Shown here in pieces: positions 1 to 10,335 of a stretch of 64,000 bases of DNA; position 1 is the first letter of the stretch, and the number at the start of each line of letters is the position of its first letter. The translations under genes were made by a program, and so were the position numbers. The notes below the pieces were generated by a model. The model was not told where the DNA came from and did not search any database. It saw only the letters and a list, made by a program, of their open reading frames with translations. The DNA comes from Callorhinus ursinus. Its lineage: Eukaryota > Chordata > Mammalia > Carnivora > Otariidae. The DNA lies in contig NW_020312785.1 in the NCBI RefSeq assembly GCF_003265705.1, forward strand, positions 128,941,665 through 129,005,664, given 5' to 3'.

Positions 1-924
1 AAGCCTTGTGGGTGAACCACACGGCTTACCAACCGTCCCGACTCAAATATCCAGAAATGACATTTTAACACATTGACCTTAAAACATTTGTTTTAAAGAT
101 AATATAATCTGTACTATTGGTGGGGGGAGAAATGCCATTGGCAGAGGAAAAATTCTGAGGAATTACGAGGTTGACAGAGCAGCTAGTATTACCGATGGGC
201 CATAAGCAGAAGTGTGAGCAAAGTAGAGCTCACACAAGGGAAAACCCTCCGGGGTAAGAGCCCTTCCAGGGTTCACCTTCCTTCCTGCTTCTGAACTGCA
301 AGCACTGGGCCTGCTACCTTAGACAGCGAGATGATGGGGCTCCAAGACAGAGGAGCCTGGGTCCCCGATACCACAGAGCCCCGAAGGACCGTGACGTCCT
401 ACCCAGACTTCCATGCAGACACAAGTCCGTTTCTCTCTTCTTTAAGCCCTGCTGTGTTGGGGTTCCTGATACTTGCAACTGATCTGGGCCTGATAAACAT
501 GCATACCCACCGCATACTGATGGCTGCCTTTGGGGAGGAGAGGGACCAACGCTAGGGAGACAGACAAGATTCCAGTTTTACCTCTAATGATACGTTTCTT
601 TTTTGAAGGAGCTACAGAGCCAATAACTATGACAGATGTTAACACATTTTGGGTAGCTGAAAACACAGGATATCTATTGTATCATCATCTGTACTTTTCT
701 ACATGTAAATATTTTTTCAAATTAAAAAAAAATTTAATGTGAAAAACATAGTAAGGCTTACATAAGGAGATGACGGTTTAGTTTCTGTGTGATATATTTT
801 GGTAAGCTTAAGTTTTTTTATGATGAGTGTGGATTACTTTTGAAATCAGAAGGAAAATAAAGACGTAACAAAGGAGATAAAACTTGAATGGATATAGGCA
901 GCCTCGGTAGAAAATTCTTTCAAT
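1..924. other. unique sequence, no gene seen
   Basis: No repeat family or exon was recognised. Short open frames of about 70 codons overlap on both strands at 331-742 and show no protein family signal. The 3' part (690-900) is AT-rich. Confidence 0.5.
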
Positions 925-936
925 AAGAATTGTTTT

Positions 937-1083
937 AGGGGCCCCTAGGTGGCTCAGTCGGTTAAGTGTGGGACTCTTGATCTCAGCTCAGGTCTCGATC
1001 TCAGGGTCGTGAGTTCAAGCCCTGCGTTGGGCTCCATGCTGAGTGTGGAGCCTACTTAAGAAACAAAACAACAACTCCCTTTA
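937..1083 (+). mobile_element. CAN-SINE, first unit of a SINE pair (short form)
   Basis: The tRNA-related head (cctaggtggctcagtcggtt) is followed by the middle block, then the unit stops at a 'cctacttaag' motif and an A/C-rich linker (1059-1083). It lacks the CT-rich 3' part of longer copies. A similar short form occurs at 62031-62194. A 12-bp direct repeat, aagaattgtttt, lies just upstream at 925-936. Its partner is not at the end of this unit but after the next SINE. Confidence 0.9.
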
Positions 1084-1292
1084 GGGCACCTGGGTGGCTC
1101 AGTCGGTTAAGTGGTTAAGCGTCCAACTCTTGATTTTGGCTTAGGTCATGATCTCAGGGTCTCGAGATCAAGCCCCGCGTCAGGTTCCGAGCTCAGAGCG
1201 TAGTCTGCTTGTCCCTCTCCCTCTGCTCTTCCCCCAGCACACTTACACACTGTCTCTCTCTTTCTCAAATAAATAAAAAAAAATTTTTTTTA
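1084..1292 (+). mobile_element. CAN-SINE, second unit of a SINE pair
   Basis: A longer SINE with head (gggcacctgggtggctcag), CT-rich body and AAATAAA tail begins directly at the end of the first unit. The head holds a small duplication (ggttaagtggttaag near 1104-1119). The tail is followed at 1293-1304 by the second copy of aagaattgtttt. The two SINEs therefore share a single pair of target-site duplications. Confidence 0.93.
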
Positions 1293-1431
1293 AAGAATTG
1301 TTTTGAAAGGAGATACAGAAAATGGGGTCGTAGTGTGAGAGATCTGATCAAAAGAGGGGTTTTAAAAATGAAACATGCTAGAGCCTCATTATGATGATGA
1401 AAATGACCAGAAAAGAATGAAGGGATAACAG

Positions 1432-1578
1432 TCTAGTCTTGCTACTCAAAGCATTGGCATCACCTGGGAACTTGTTAGATATGCAAAATCTCAGGCCCAG
1501 ACCTGTTGGATCCTACTCTGCATTTAACAAGCTCCCCAGGTGACTCATGTGCACACTGAAGTTGAAGCAGCACTTAGA
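1432..1578 (+). mobile_element. old hAT-type DNA transposon fragment (MER5A-like)
   Basis: The order of 'gcatcacctgggaacttgtta', an AT-rich 'gatatgcaaaatctcaggccc' block and 'aacaagctccccaggtga' matches the non-autonomous MER5A/Charlie family as I remember it. It is diverged and the ends have decayed. It carries no coding sequence. Confidence 0.7.
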
Positions 1579-2365
1579 TGGAGCACATGGGGAGAAGCCT
1601 GTGGTAGGAAGAGCGCTTTGTCATCGTGGGAAGGAGGAGCCTGGGGGCTGGTGCAGATGCAGGAAGACCATTGATTTGGTCCCATCTGACAGCTTCTATT
1701 TTCTGAATAAGGAATGAAGCGGAATCACCTTCTAGGAGGCAGAAAGAGAACGTGGGAGGTTTGAGAGGAGAGAAAACATGGAATGGTCATCTCAGAAAGG
1801 GGAAAGTGACCAGTGTGGAACGCCCATGTGGACATGGGGGCTCTGAGCTAAAAGAAACGGAAACTAGTCATCCAGCTTGAATGGCTTTCTCCAGCAACGC
1901 TCAGCTGCTGAGGCGCAGGAGGAGAAGACAGACAGCTGTCCAAGAATGGACTGTGCTGGGCCACGTAGTCAGGAGGCCGAGGGAAAGGCCAGAGAATTAA
2001 GGGCGCTCACAAGGAACCGATTAAATGATGGACCCTGAAATCCATCCTGGCAGTGGGGGTCCAAAGGCAAGGGAAGGGAAAAAATGGTGATTATGGATTA
2101 ATAAGAGGCAGTGTGGCACTGATACATTTCACTGTACGATTAGCCTTTGAGGTTAGTTATTGACAACATAGTCAAGTTACTAGAATTTGAATGGATCTCC
2201 TATTTTGAATGCAAGAGTTTGATTCAGGTATTGCATGCAGTTTGGATATATGTGTCACTGTCTCTGTCTGCTAGTGTTGAAAACTGCAGTTATCTGTATT
2301 CTGAATTACTGGTAAAGATAGCACCAGGTGCCCTGAGAAGGGGAAGAGAGGACTTGCCAGTGTGC
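1579..2365. other. unique sequence, no gene seen
   Basis: A purine-rich stretch at about 1600-2060 is followed by AT-rich sequence. Nothing recognisable was found, and the longest frame (2147-2419, 90 codons) runs into a MIR. Confidence 0.45.
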
Positions 2366-2369
2366 TGGC

Positions 2370-2560
2370 TCCCTGCCAGGTTCCTTACGTGTATGTCCTT
2401 CTCTCACCTCTATGCCTAGGATAAGCCCTGTAGGAGAGACATAATCAGCTCCAGTTTACAGGGGAGGCAACAGACACAGAAAGGTTCAGTGACTTGCCCA
2501 AGGTCACCCAGTGAGGGTGTGACCTCGTCAGGGTTCTGAACCCTTCCTCTACACCTTCCT
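2370..2560 (-). mobile_element. MIR SINE, ancient
   Basis: On the minus strand this reads as the MIR core. The plus strand shows 'cagtgacttgcccaaggtca', preceded by a 'ttacaggggaggcaacaga' block. This is an ancient mammalian-wide, tRNA-derived element with diverged ends. Confidence 0.8.
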
Positions 2561-3090
2561 GCCACTCCCTGTAAGATGAGTGACTTTTGTTGACGATCAC
2601 GTGTGCAAACAGGTGCACGTGGGCCAGCACACCCATTTCAGGGTTCTTGCCACATTTTGTTTAACTAACAAAGTAACAAGACGCCCTGAGCAGTACATTC
2701 TTGGGTGGTGATGTGACTTGCCAAAGGTGGGGGTTCTCAAGCATATGGTAGCATTGCTTATCTGTAGTTCTTTTTTTTTAAGTTGACATTCCAAATGGTA
2801 AAATTCTTTTAGAAGTACTAATGTCAAAGGCTTGAAATCCTAGGAAGCTGAAAACTATGTACATTTGGGCAACAATAGTAGATTCCTGTGGCAGAACATT
2901 TAGGGCTTCTTTTTCTCCTTTGTTGCCTTATTTGTTTAGTGACTAAAAAGGGTAATCTACTAGGACAAGATTCTGTATTATTATTATCATCATCGTAATC
3001 ATCATCATTATCCCCACAATCACCACCACAGTCACTACTCTGTAAATATTCGGCACGGGGCATGGAACACACTTATGAAAATATATGTAT
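2561..3090. other. unique sequence with a short ATC/ATT-rich tract
   Basis: No gene was recognised. An imperfect trinucleotide tract (ATT/ATC/ACC) spans about 2976-3040. It explains the aspartate- and asparagine-rich open frame on the minus strand there. Confidence 0.5.
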
Positions 3091-3094
3091 GTGT

Positions 3095-3290
3095 ATGTAT
3101 ACATACAATCTCATTTAACCCTTTCTAAAAACCCCCGAGATATGTATTATCTTCATCATATGGGTGTGGAAACTGAGACCCAGAGGTTTTAATAGATCCA
3201 AACTCATGTAACTGCTACATAGCTGAGCTGGGTCTCAAACCCAGATCTGTGTGGCTGCAAAGCTCATGGGCTAAAGTACTGTGTGATCTG
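3095..3290 (-). mobile_element. MIR SINE, ancient
   Basis: The order is AT-rich tail side, 'ggaaactgagacccagaggt', 'gctgagctgggtctcaaacc' and 'cagatctgtgtgg'. This matches the reverse complement of MIR. It is strongly diverged. Confidence 0.7.
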
Positions 3291-4041
3291 ACCTCCCAGT
3301 CCAAGGAAACTTGATATACATAATTGTGAATTTACCAGTTGATGATGTAGGAAATTACTGGGTTTATACAACCAATACCCAGATAAAGCAAAATATTGCA
3401 TGCAGCTCTATTGGATTTAATAGCCCCTCAAATGGAAAACAAGGAGAACAAAGCAGGAGGAAATGTGAGTGAGCCTATCATGCTGGGGTATGTGGACGAA
3501 AGCAACACAGATCAGTCCCAGAGAGCACAGAGTCACCTCTGCACTTCACAAGCCCACCAAGGTCAGCTCCGTGCCCATTTCTTCTCTTCCCTCCGGCAGC
3601 AAGTTTCTGCTTTTTTCTCTTTTCTTTCTTCCCCCCCCCCCCCCGCCCCAATCCCCATGGGAAGATTTCTAGTCATTTTATAGCTGAATTCAGTAGAAAA
3701 ATAATGTTTATTCACTTCACAGCCAGTTTGGGCAAAACACATCTCTATTCGATAAAATAATGCATTGATACATTTGTGATTCAGAATTGCAGGCACATTC
3801 CTTGCATTTCAGGCTGGATAAAATTAAAATATCACTTTGCTTTTTCTTTCCCGTGGATTCACTTGAGTTGCCCTCATTAGGCAGAACTGGTGCTCTTGGG
3901 AGAAATGCCAGCCTTCAGAATAGAGGCTGGTGACTCTAACCTCATAAGGTTGCGGTCGACCAAAAACAAGACACGAGGTGAACATGCACATTAAGTGGAC
4001 TTCTGTCTCCGTCTTTTTCTCTCCACCCCCGCTCCTGCCTT
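3291..4041. other. unique sequence with a poly(C) run
   Basis: No gene was found. A run of 14 C residues at 3631-3644 sits in a pyrimidine-rich tract (3601-3657). Overlapping open frames here are products of low complexity. Confidence 0.5.
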
Positions 4042-4192
4042 ACACACACACACACACACACACGCACGCACGCACGCACACAGACACACACCCTTACGCA
4101 CGCACACACCCTTACGTGCACACACGCGCGCGCGCACACACACACCCTTACACACACACGCACGCGCGCACACACGCACACACACACACACG
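4042..4192. repeat. compound (CA)n / (CG)n microsatellite
   Basis: About 150 bases of alternating CA are interrupted by ACGC units, a pure CG run (about 4125-4134) and at least three CCCTTAC heptamers (near 4090, 4109 and 4145). Almost all of it is alternating purine-pyrimidine. Several open frames on both strands (Thr/His-rich or Cys/Val-rich) are repeat artefacts. Confidence 0.97.
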
Positions 4193-4809
4193 AGTCTGGC
4201 TTCCTTTCTGCCACTTCACTGAACCCACTCACCCAAATATCACTATCATCAAAGCCAATAGTATCCTCTAGAAGCTCATCTTCAAACTCTAGAGCACTCC
4301 ATGCCGTAACTCTGCTTCCTGAAATTTTCTCCCTTGGCTCAGGCTTGAATCCCACAGACCCCCAGGGCAGCCTTCCACACCCGCTGGATGAATCGGATCC
4401 CTGGTTTTCTGTTCTGTCTTCTCACCTTCCCCCTCGTTTGCCGATCTCAGCTCATGTTTTCTGGTGACTTCTGAGTCACTCACCTGGGGTCTCTCACAAA
4501 CGTCGGCTCTAAATTCCCCCATTTCCCACTAAAACTGGTTGTCTGGGAATCCCAGCAGCACAACCAGCTCTGTATGTTTCTGAGTTGAATTCACGCACTC
4601 AAGATGGGCTTATCACATCCCTGGGTCACATACAGCTGCAGGAAGACCACAGAGATCAAGACAAAGCACATCCTGCAGGGAACCAAATCTGCCCCAGACC
4701 ATGTTCGTCTGTCCCTCCGCCGGTGGAGTCACAGGCCTGGCCTGGCCTGCCGCAGTCCCCACTCCAGGAGGACGCACGTTCGAGGGAGCTTGGGAAGCAG
4801 ACAAGCCGG
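4193..4809. other. unique sequence, no gene seen
   Basis: Moderately GC-rich sequence. Overlapping frames of 70-100 codons on both strands at 4289-4918 show no family signal. Confidence 0.45.
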
Positions 4810-4940
4810 GACTTAGGCAAGTTACATAACCTCCCTCGCTGCTGTATGCCTGTCTACAAACGAAATAAAACACCCACCTGATGAGGTTATATTTTCCAGT
4901 GCCTGTCGAATAGTACATGCTGAATAAATGCTATTACCCA
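4810..4940 (+). mobile_element. MIR SINE, ancient
   Basis: The sense-orientation MIR core 'ggcaagttacataacctccc' is followed by the 3' part ending 'tgctgaataaatgctatta'. Confidence 0.75.
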
Positions 4941-5690
4941 CGTTTTCTCCCCTCCCAAATGAGTCACCTAATGTGTGCAGCCAGAACCTCCTTCATGAGC
5001 CAGGGGTAGTGGCTGAAGCTGCCTGCCTAATCCCTCCCCTGAATTCTGAACCCAGAAATACAAAAGGGTTAAAACTTAATTAAAAGGGGATGAGAAAAGG
5101 AAGAATGTGAGTCACATAAGGGGCAGGGTAGAAACACTGGATCAGTGAAGATCGAGTGGTTTTTCCCAAAGTTATTAATTCTAGTGAAATTTGTTTCAGA
5201 TAGTTCACTGGTGCTACCCCTCCACCTCCACATCTCTAGAAGGATACATAAGAAACAGTAACAGCAGTTACCGCTCGGGACGACAGGATTGGGGGTATTA
5301 TAAGTTAGAATTAGGAAGACAACTTTTTATCACATTCTTTAAGCATTATGTGAATTTTAACCATGTGTAACTACTAATAGTTTCACCGAGAAAAAAAAGT
5401 TACCAACATAACAACACAGAATTCTCTCCAGCAAACAGTCTGAGGGCAATTAAGAGAACTTCCTTCATCCAAGACGTACCTTTCTCTTGATAACAATAAA
5501 TCAAATTTAGTTCATAAAGATGCATGATGGCCAAAGAGTTTGAAACGCCTGGTGTGTCCTCATCACCCACAAGACGGAGCGCAGCTGCAATGCAAACGCA
5601 TTTTTAATCTAAAGCAGGTTGCGAAGAAACTGGCTCTAGGCCTGGGCATTGGAGGCTCCAGGGTACCAAGGGGTTAACTAAACTGAAGAG
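4941..5690. other. unique, repeat-free sequence
   Basis: AT-leaning sequence with no transposon or exon recognised. It contains an A8 run near 5391 but no other strong low-complexity tract. It is a fair candidate to test for conservation. Confidence 0.4.
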
Positions 5691-5694
5691 GCCC

Positions 5695-5825
5695 TGGGAA
5701 GTCAGAGGATCAGGTTCCAGCCCTGGTCCTGGTACTGACTGCCTTTCACCTCTCTGCATCTCCTTTTTCTCTTCTATAAAATGTGATTTGTGAGGTCGCT
5801 CTGATCTGTGGTACTGGGTCAGCAG
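5695..5825 (+). mobile_element. MIR SINE, ancient
   Basis: A sense-orientation match: 'ttccagccctggtcctggta', 'cacctctctgcatctcc' and 'tataaaatgtgatttgtgag'. This is the usual MIR order. It is diverged. Confidence 0.6.
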
Positions 5826-6070
5826 AGTAGTTAGACTCTTACGCCCAAACCCCAGTAGACCGTGGCGGGTCTCTGCTCCCACCCTATCAAAGGGCCTGAA
5901 ATCCTCATGCTGAGAGTGCCTTCTGGGCTTGCGATGCTATTTCTAGAAATGCTTCCCAGCCCCCATCCAGATTAGATGTATGTGCTTTCCAAAGGGCATT
6001 CTCAGCCAGAGGGGTACCAAAATGATTTGGGGCAGGATATTGACAAACACTTATTTTAATAGTTATGTCC

Positions 6071-8410
6071 CTTCACCACTGCTATTCAACATAGTATTAG
6101 AAGTCCCAGCCACAGCAGACAACAAAAAGAAATCAAAGGCATCCAAATCGGCAAAGAGGAAGTCAAACTCTCACTCTTTGCAGATGATCTGATACTGTAT
6201 GTGGAAAACCCAAAAGACTCCACCCCAAAACTGCTAGAACTCATACAGGAATTCAGTGAAGTAGCAGGATATAAAATCAATGCACAGAAATCAGTGGCAT
6301 TCCTATACACCAACAACAAGACAGAAGAGAGACAAATCAAGGAGTCGATCCCATTTACAATTGCACCCAAAACCATAAGATACCTAGGAATAAATTTAAC
6401 CAAAGAAGCAAAGGATCTGTACTCAGAAAACTATAAAATACTCATGAAAGAAATTGAAGAAGACACAAAGAAATGGAAAAACGTCCCATGCTCATGGATT
6501 GGAAGAACAAACATTGTGAAGATGTCAATGCTACCTAGAGCAATCTACACATTCAATGCAATTCCCATCAAAATACCATCCACTTTTTCTCAAAGAAATG
6601 GAACACATAATCCTAAAATTTGTTTGGAACCAGAGGAGACCCTGAATAGCCAGAGGAATCTTGAAAAAGAAAAGCAAAGCTGGCAGCATCACAATTCCAG
6701 ACTTCCAGCTCTATTACAAAGCTGTCATCATCAAGACAGTATGGTACTGGCACAAAAACAGACACATCGATCAATGGAACAGAATAGAGAGCCCAGAAAT
6801 GGACCCTCGACTCTATGGTCAGCTAATCTTTGACAAAGCAGGAAAGAATGTCTGATGGAAAAAAGACAGTCTCTTCAACAAATGGTGTTGGGAAAATTGG
6901 ACAGCCACATGCAGAACAATGAAACTGGACCATTTCCTTACACCACACACAAAAATAGACTCCAAATGGTTGAAAACCTAAACGTGAGACAGGAGTCCAT
7001 CAAAATCCTAGAGGAGAACACAGGCAGCACCCTCTTCGACCTCAGCCACAGCAACTTCTTCCTAGAAACATCGCCAAAGGCAAGGGAAGCAAGGGCAAAA
7101 ATGAACTATTGGGACTTCATCAAGATAAAAAGCTTTTGCACAGCAAAAGAAACAGTCCACAAAACCAAAAGACAACCCACAGAATGGGAGAAGATATTTG
7201 CAAATGACATATCAGATAAAGGGCTAGTATCCAAAATCTATAAAGAACTTATCAAACTCAACACCCAAAGAACAAATAATCCAATCAAGAAATGGGCAGA
7301 GGACATGAACAGACATTTTTCCAAAGAAGACATCCAAATGGCCAACAGACACATGAAAAAGTGCTCAACATCGCTCGGCATCAGGGAAATCCAAGTCCAA
7401 ACCTCAATGAGATACCACCTCACACCAGTCAGAATGGCTAAAATTAACAAGTCAGGAAACGACAGATGTTGGCGGGGATGCGGAGAAAGGGGAACCCTCC
7501 TACACTGTTGGTGGGAATGCAAGCTGGTGCAACCACTCTGGAAAACAGTATGGAGGTTCCTCAAACAGTTGAGAATAGAGCTATCATACGATCCAGCAAT
7601 TGCACTACTGGGTATTTACCCCAAAGATACTAATGTAAGGATCCGAAGGGGTACGTGTACCCCAATGTTTATAGCAGCAATGTCCACAATAGCCAAACTG
7701 TGGAAAGAGCCAAGATGTCCATCGACAGATGAATGGATAAAGAAGAAGTGGTATATATACACAATGGAATATTATGCAGCCATCAAAAGGAATGAGATCT
7801 TGCCATTTGCAACGACATGGTTGGAACTGGAGGGTGTTATGCTGAGTGAAATAAGTCAATCAGAGAAAGACATGTATCATATGACCTCACTGATATGAGG
7901 AATTCTTAATCTCAGGAAACAAACTGAGTGTTGCTGGAGTGGTGGGGGGTGGGAGGGATGGGGTAGCTGGGTGATAGACATTGGGTAGGGTATGTGCTAT
8001 GGTGAGCGCTGTGAATTGTACAAGACTGATGAATCACAGATCTGTACTTCTGAAACAAATAATGCAACATATGTTAAGAAAAAAAAAGGAGAAGAAGATA
8101 GCAGGAGGGGAAGAATGAAGGGGAGTAAGTCAGAGGGGGAGACGGACCATGAGAGACGATGGACTCTGAAAAACAAACTGAGGGTTCTAGAGGGGAGGAG
8201 GGTAGGGGGATGGGTTAGCCTGGTGATGGGTATTAAAGAGGGCACGTTCTGCGTGGAGCACTGGGTATTATGCACAAACAATGAATCATGGAACACTACA
8301 TCAAAAACTAATGATGTAATGTATGGTTATTAACATAACAATAAAAATATTTTTAAAAGAGAGAGGCCTTTGGAAAAATTAATAAAAATCTTAAAAACTT
8401 TTACAAAAAA
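6071..8410 (+). mobile_element. LINE-1, carnivore type, 5'-truncated (about 2.3 kb)
   Basis: The insertion starts inside the reverse transcriptase region of ORF2 and runs through the ORF2 C terminus, a G-rich 3' UTR and an A-rich end. A matching direct repeat, agttatgtcc, lies at 6061-6070 and 8411-8420 and serves as target-site duplication. The 3' UTR (7899-8410) has the carnivore layout, with a G-rich block, 'catgagagacgatgg' and 'aacaataaaaatat'. It seems to contain two related copies of one block. The frame is broken several times, so the copy cannot make active protein. Confidence 0.95.
6072..7898 (+). pseudogene. LINE-1 ORF2 C-terminal half, broken
   Basis: ORF2 of LINE-1 encodes an endonuclease and reverse transcriptase that copies L1 RNA into the genome. 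Only the second half is present. The reverse transcriptase motif around Phe-Ala-Asp-Asp is at 6177-6188. The cysteine-rich C-terminal region (Cys-x3-Cys ... His-x4-Cys spacing) lies near 7468-7520, and the stop is at 7896-7898. The frame shifts near 6115, near 6590 and between about 6840 and 6975. The open stretches 6201-6590 and about 6975-7898 are in the same phase, while 6661-6855 belongs to another. The endonuclease domain and ORF1 are absent because of the 5' truncation. Confidence 0.93.
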
Positions 8411-8633
8411 AGTTATGTCCTTCTGTTTCTTATGCTAGCTGTGTTTATATTTATGTGTTCCATGTATTATGCTCACCATTAACTCCCTTATGCCATTTGA
8501 CACTAGGTTTCCATTTATGATACAGTTAATTATGGTCATAGGTAAAGACACAAGAGCTAATAACAAATAACAGTATAGGTGGCATATTATTCATCAGAAC
8601 AGTCACAAAGGTGGTTTAAAAAGTGACTAACAT

Positions 8634-8815
8634 GGGGCGCCTGGGCGGCTCAGTCGTTGGGCATCTGCCTTCAGCTCAGGTCATGATCCCGGGGCCCTGG
8701 GATCGAGCCCCGCGTCAGGCTGAGCAGGGAGCCTACTTCTCCCTCTGCCTGCCGCTCCCCTGGTCGTGCTTGCTCTCTCTCTCTCTGTCAAATAAACAAA
8801 ACCTTAAAAAAAAAA
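8634..8815 (+). mobile_element. CAN-SINE
   Basis: Complete SINE with head 'ggggcgcctgggcggctcag', CT-rich body and poly(A) tail. The direct repeat aaaaagtgactaacat at 8618-8633 recurs at about 8815-8830. The long perfect target duplication suggests a fairly recent insertion. Confidence 0.97.
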
Positions 8816-8839
8816 AAAAGTGACTAACATTTGAGGAAC

Positions 8840-9250
8840 ACTGTGATGGGTTGAAGTGTGTACCCCCAAAATTCATATGTTAAAGTCCTAACCAGTACCT
8901 CAGAATGCGACCTTATTTAGAAATAAGTTGCAGATGTAGTTTGTTAAAATGAGGTCATACTGGAGCAGGGCAGGCCCCTTGTCTAGTATGCCTGGTGTCC
9001 CTATAAAAATGACACGCACACAGGGAGAACACCATGTGAAGACTGAAGTGACATAGCCCCAAGCCCAAGAACCACCAGCAATGAGGAGACAGGCCTGGAA
9101 CAGAGCCTCCACTAGAGCCTTCAGAGGGAGCCCTGCCCTGCCGACAGCTTGATCTCAGACTTGTAGCTGCCTAAACTGTGAGACACTACATTTCTGCTGT
9201 ACACATTCTGCTGTTCCGTTTGTGGCACTTAGTCATGGCAGCCTGAGGAA
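8840..9250 (+). mobile_element. solo LTR, ERVL-MaLR type (MLT1/MST-like)
   Basis: The sequence reads 'tgtgatgggttgaagtgtgt', a 'gaatgcgaccttatttag' block, 'ggtgtccctataaaaatgac', 'ctgccgacagcttgat', 'actgtgagacacta' and a 3' end near 'ggcagcctgaggaaa'. That is the usual order of MaLR-type LTRs. No internal retroviral gene flanks it, so it is a solo LTR. The exact subfamily was not determined. Confidence 0.8.
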
Positions 9251-9365
9251 AGGAACACACTCATGTAGGGCACTGCACTGCCCTGGAGAAATGGAACAAA
9301 AGGAATGTGCAAGTTGAACCGACTCCAGGAAGTAGGGAGCTCTGTAGGGCTTGGAGCTATCCCCT

Positions 9366-9396
9366 GGCAGATAGGCTGCCAGGCAGCCTATCTGCC
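9366..9396. repeat. perfect palindrome, 15-bp arms, 1-base spacer
   Basis: The left arm ggcagataggctgcc (9366-9380) and right arm ggcagcctatctgcc (9382-9396) are exact reverse complements around a single A. Complementarity stops sharply on both sides. No transposon was recognised around it. Confidence 0.95.
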
Positions 9397-9676
9397 TTGA
9401 TGTCTGTGGCCCCAAGGAGGGTGTCTGTGTCCGGGACTAGGGGAAGCAGCTGACTCAAAAGGGCCTTACAAGACGTTGCTCCTCCTCTGGGTTTGATTTC
9501 AGGACCATGCCTCTCCAGGTGAACTCACTCCCGCCCTGGAGAGGTTTTATCGAGTCTCCTTGCCGGGAGCTGGTGTGGTAGGCCTAAAGTGGGGTTCTTG
9601 GGAAACTTTGTGGCCTCATCCCTAACTTTGCCAGGACCTCACATCAAGAATTATTAATCATTTTTAAAAGCATTTT

Positions 9677-9825
9677 GTTTTGTTTTATTTTATTTTTTAT
9701 TTATTTTATTTTATTTTTTTAATTATTTTATTTATTTTATTTATTTTTATTTTATTTTATTTATTTTATTTTATTTTATTTTATTTTATTTTATTTTATT
9801 TATTTTATTTTATTTTATTTTTTGG
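9677..9825. repeat. (TTTTA)n microsatellite from a SINE tail
   Basis: About 150 bases of TTTTA with TTTA variants, including a run of pure TTTTA units near 9764-9800. The Phe/Leu/Tyr-rich open frame at 9680-9901 is a repeat artefact. Confidence 0.97.
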
Positions 9826-10003
9826 TAGAGAGCATGGGGGTAGGGAGAGGAAGGGGCAGAGTGAGAGGGAGAGAGAGAATCTCATGCAGGCTCCCCACTG
9901 AGTACAGAGCCTGATGCAGGGCTTGCTCTCACCAGCCTGAGATCAAGACCTGAGCCAAAATCATGAGTGGGACGCTTAACTGCCTGAAACACCCCAGCAC
10001 CCC
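9677..10003 (-). mobile_element. CAN-SINE with greatly expanded tail
   Basis: Minus-strand SINE. Its body is at about 9826-10003 and its 3' tail (plus-strand left side) is the TTTTA tract at 9677-9825. The direct repeat taaaagcatttt at 9665-9676 and 10004-10015 encloses both body and tract. This shows that the tract grew from the SINE tail. Confidence 0.95.
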
Positions 10004-10189
10004 TAAAAGCATTTTAATAAGCTAACTACAACCATCAGTAGACGTGAGGTTTGTAACAATGCTTTTTTCACAGTGGTAATTTTTAGATACCATTAACCTC
10101 CGCACTGCCTTCCCCAGCGTGAGTTACTACGGAACACCGGGGCTGCGTCCTGGCTCATTAGTGCCCGGATGATGGAGAGAGGGTAGCGA

Positions 10190-10335
10190 GTTAGAAAGCC
10201 CGGCTGGGGGCTCAGGCTTAGCTGTGTGACTTTGCACAATCCTCCCTCTCTGTGCTCCAACTCCTCATTTATCACAAGCAGGTCAGGTGCCTTTAGTGCC
10301 TCAAAGTGTGGCTGTGAGGATCTCTGGAGATTGTC
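10190..10335 (+). mobile_element. MIR SINE, ancient
   Basis: 'cttagctgtgtgactttgca' is followed by 'cctccctctctgtgctcc', 'ctcctcatttatc' and 'ggctgtgaggatc'. This is the MIR order in sense orientation. Confidence 0.7.

Noticed and set aside
3088..3105. tgtatgtatacataca palindrome
   Set aside because: Trivial self-complementarity of a TA/TG-rich run.
3942..4355. 137-codon minus frame and 97-codon plus frame rich in Cys/Val or Thr/His
   Set aside because: Both are readings of the CA/CG microsatellite and have no family signal.
9680..9901. 73-codon Phe/Leu/Tyr-rich frame that looks like a membrane peptide
   Set aside because: Pure translation of the TTTTA repeat in a SINE tail.
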